Below the pieces are notes generated by a model. That model saw nothing but the letters and a program-made list of their open reading frames with translations, had not been told where the DNA came from and did not search any database. Below are positions 62,813 to 64,000 of a DNA stretch of 64,000 bases, in pieces. The position numbers and the translations under genes were made by a program. The stretch covers positions 31,134,693-31,198,692 of the forward strand of contig OV277871.1 of the NCBI GenBank assembly GCA_922989275.2, written 5' to 3'. How positions within the stretch are numbered: the first letter of the stretch is position 1; every line of letters begins with the position of its first letter. The stretch comes from Gari tellinella (taxonomy: Eukaryota; Mollusca; Bivalvia; Cardiida; Psammobiidae).

Positions 62813-63466
62813 CGATTCTAACACATAATTTAACCTTAATTTACACCGAAGCAACGGCGCTACATTTCTTGGCGTACGCGTTTTCGGAGCCATATGACGT
62901 CACGTTAGAACGTTACAGCGCATGAGTGTTCTATTGAGAATTCGTACACTGATACATTCCTTCTTTGTTTATATAGGGGCGTGCAGGAAGTGTGTTAGAA
63001 TTTTATAGATTCAGAGGTAAACGAGTTAACAATCATCATGCTCAATGTGCGGAAAAAAAAATCAAAATTATTTATGCTTTTGAATCTGAAGAAAAGTGAA
63101 TGTGAGTTACACACATTCTGGATCCAGATCAGACGCCGCTTTACGCGGCGTCTGATCGGGATCCAAACTGTTTACAAATATAAGCCAATTCGTGCTTGCC
63201 ACGATAAGGATTAATCACCTTACGAGGCAACTTGTAGTACATACAATAGACAGTTAGAAAATAGTTATTATTTTTTATATCAAATTGTGCATGAAATCTC
63301 GCTTCAAGCTTATTGATATCAATATCTCTTTTATTGTCATAGGCTTTGCAAAGATTTTGGTTGCAAACTACTTGATAGTTGAAGTTATGTTTCTTCTGTC
63401 AAACCGCTTTACATCTTACTTAGAATTCTAACCGAGTTCAGTATTGTTTTTCTTTTTAAATGCAGC
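62813..63466. other. No gene; one strong hairpin
   Basis: 63118-63176 is a free GATCAGA-type hairpin (GGATCCAGATCAGACGCC, GCTTTACGC, GGCGTCTGATCGGGATCC). No TIRs around it could be recognised. Confidence 0.55.
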
Positions 63467-63824
63467 TACAGTGCTCCCTCTCTACAACGACACCCAATGG
63501 GAGACAAAAATTGTGTGCGTTGTTCGGAGGGAGTCGTTATAGGGAGGGAACATTAGGACTTAGCTTACATTTGCAAACAGCTTGAATCCAGATCAGACAC
63601 CGCGTTACGCGGCGTCTGATCTGGATTCAAGCTGTTTGTCACTCGTCATTATATTTATTCTATCAAAATGTCCTTGAGAAAAACTGCAGACGAAAAATAT
63701 AAGTATACGGTATTGCAACCATAAACAAGTTGGACATGAATGTTTCGTTTGGGGAACAACGGCCAGGGTGTGTTGTAAGGAGGGAGTCGTTGTTGGGAGG
63801 GCCGTTGAAGGGAGGGAACGCTAC
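63467..63824. mobile_element. F7 MITE
   Basis: TACAGTGCTCCCTCTCTAC to AAGGGAGGGAACGCTACA. Subterminal CGGAGGGAGTCGTTATAGGG repeats; hairpin CAAACAGCTTGAATCC, AGATCAGACACCGCG. Confidence 0.88.
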
Positions 63825-63924
63825 ATATAAAATAACCCATTTCCATCCAATACTTTCGTTATAGATCTAGCCCTTTGACACCCACTTAGAACAAGATTGT
63901 TTGGTCAAATCCAGTTTTCAGTCT

Positions 63925-64000
63925 CTTAAGTTCTTTCACTGCCAACATTGCAAACAGATATCAACATAGCCATTCATTTTCTACATGTGTTTAACCCCGT
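63925..64000. mobile_element. Left end of an F9-like TTAA element, cut by the window
   Basis: TTAAGTTCTTTCACTGCCAAC then CATTGCAAACAGATATC. Confidence 0.5.

Overview
This is eukaryotic nuclear DNA: AT-rich, spliced genes with GT-AG introns, and dozens of short inverted-repeat transposable elements. The mix of TTAA-, TA- and hAT-type MITEs, arrayed foldback elements with a GGTGAGCTAA-type 3' end, a Penelope-like element, and CR1/L2-like and L1/Tx1-like LINE debris fits a marine invertebrate. A bivalve mollusc is my best guess (inference; no species assignment is attempted).

Two host genes were reconstructed by hand, both on the minus strand. The first runs off the left edge. Its exons 1-5 (6257 down to 212) encode the N-terminal ~254 residues of a secreted S28-family serine carboxypeptidase-like protein (PRSS16/PRCP type), but the catalytic serine is replaced by glycine. 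The second is complete: 12 exons from 48438 down to 22706 encode a ~406-residue ATG4 autophagy protease (ATG4A/B type). Its Cys/Asp/His triad is intact and it ends in a LIR-like FELV. All intron phases agree in both genes.

The rest is mobile DNA in the introns and flanks. Short TIR families are named here by their ends: F1 (TACAGTGGAG), F2 (TTAA+CCCATTACCCC), F3 (TTAA+CTCTTTCCTCC), F4 (CAGGGCTCCAGATAAG), F5 (TACAGTAAAACCTC), F6 (CAGGGCTGCCAT), F7 (TACAGTGCTCCC), F8 (TTAA+CCCAT..GCTGGG) and F9 (TTAA+CTCTTTCGCTGCC). Several longer elements have tandem-repeat cores and resemble pearl/Helentron-type elements (4.2-5.7, 10.4-12.0, 13.0-14.5, 22.9-23.4, 26.9-28.1, 30.6-31.9 and 42.1-43.5 kb). Two larger hAT-like elements lie at 20.65-21.75 and 44.10-46.51 kb. 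The region 48.8-56.9 kb is a nest: a decayed CR1/L2-like LINE split by a Penelope-like element and by a MITE, next to two more LINE pieces. A decayed L1/Tx1-like LINE lies at 59-61 kb, and the last 6 kb is rich in very young F1 copies.

The most unusual signal is modular. Two long hairpin modules recur in the centre of TIR families whose ends and target sites differ. One is built on CAAACAG..GATCAGA and the other on CTTAAAGCAGG..GTAAAGCAGAA. Their stems vary but stay complementary. MITE ends also crowd the splice sites of both genes, and the splice donor of ATG4 exon 8 is tandemly triplicated in exact 67-bp units.
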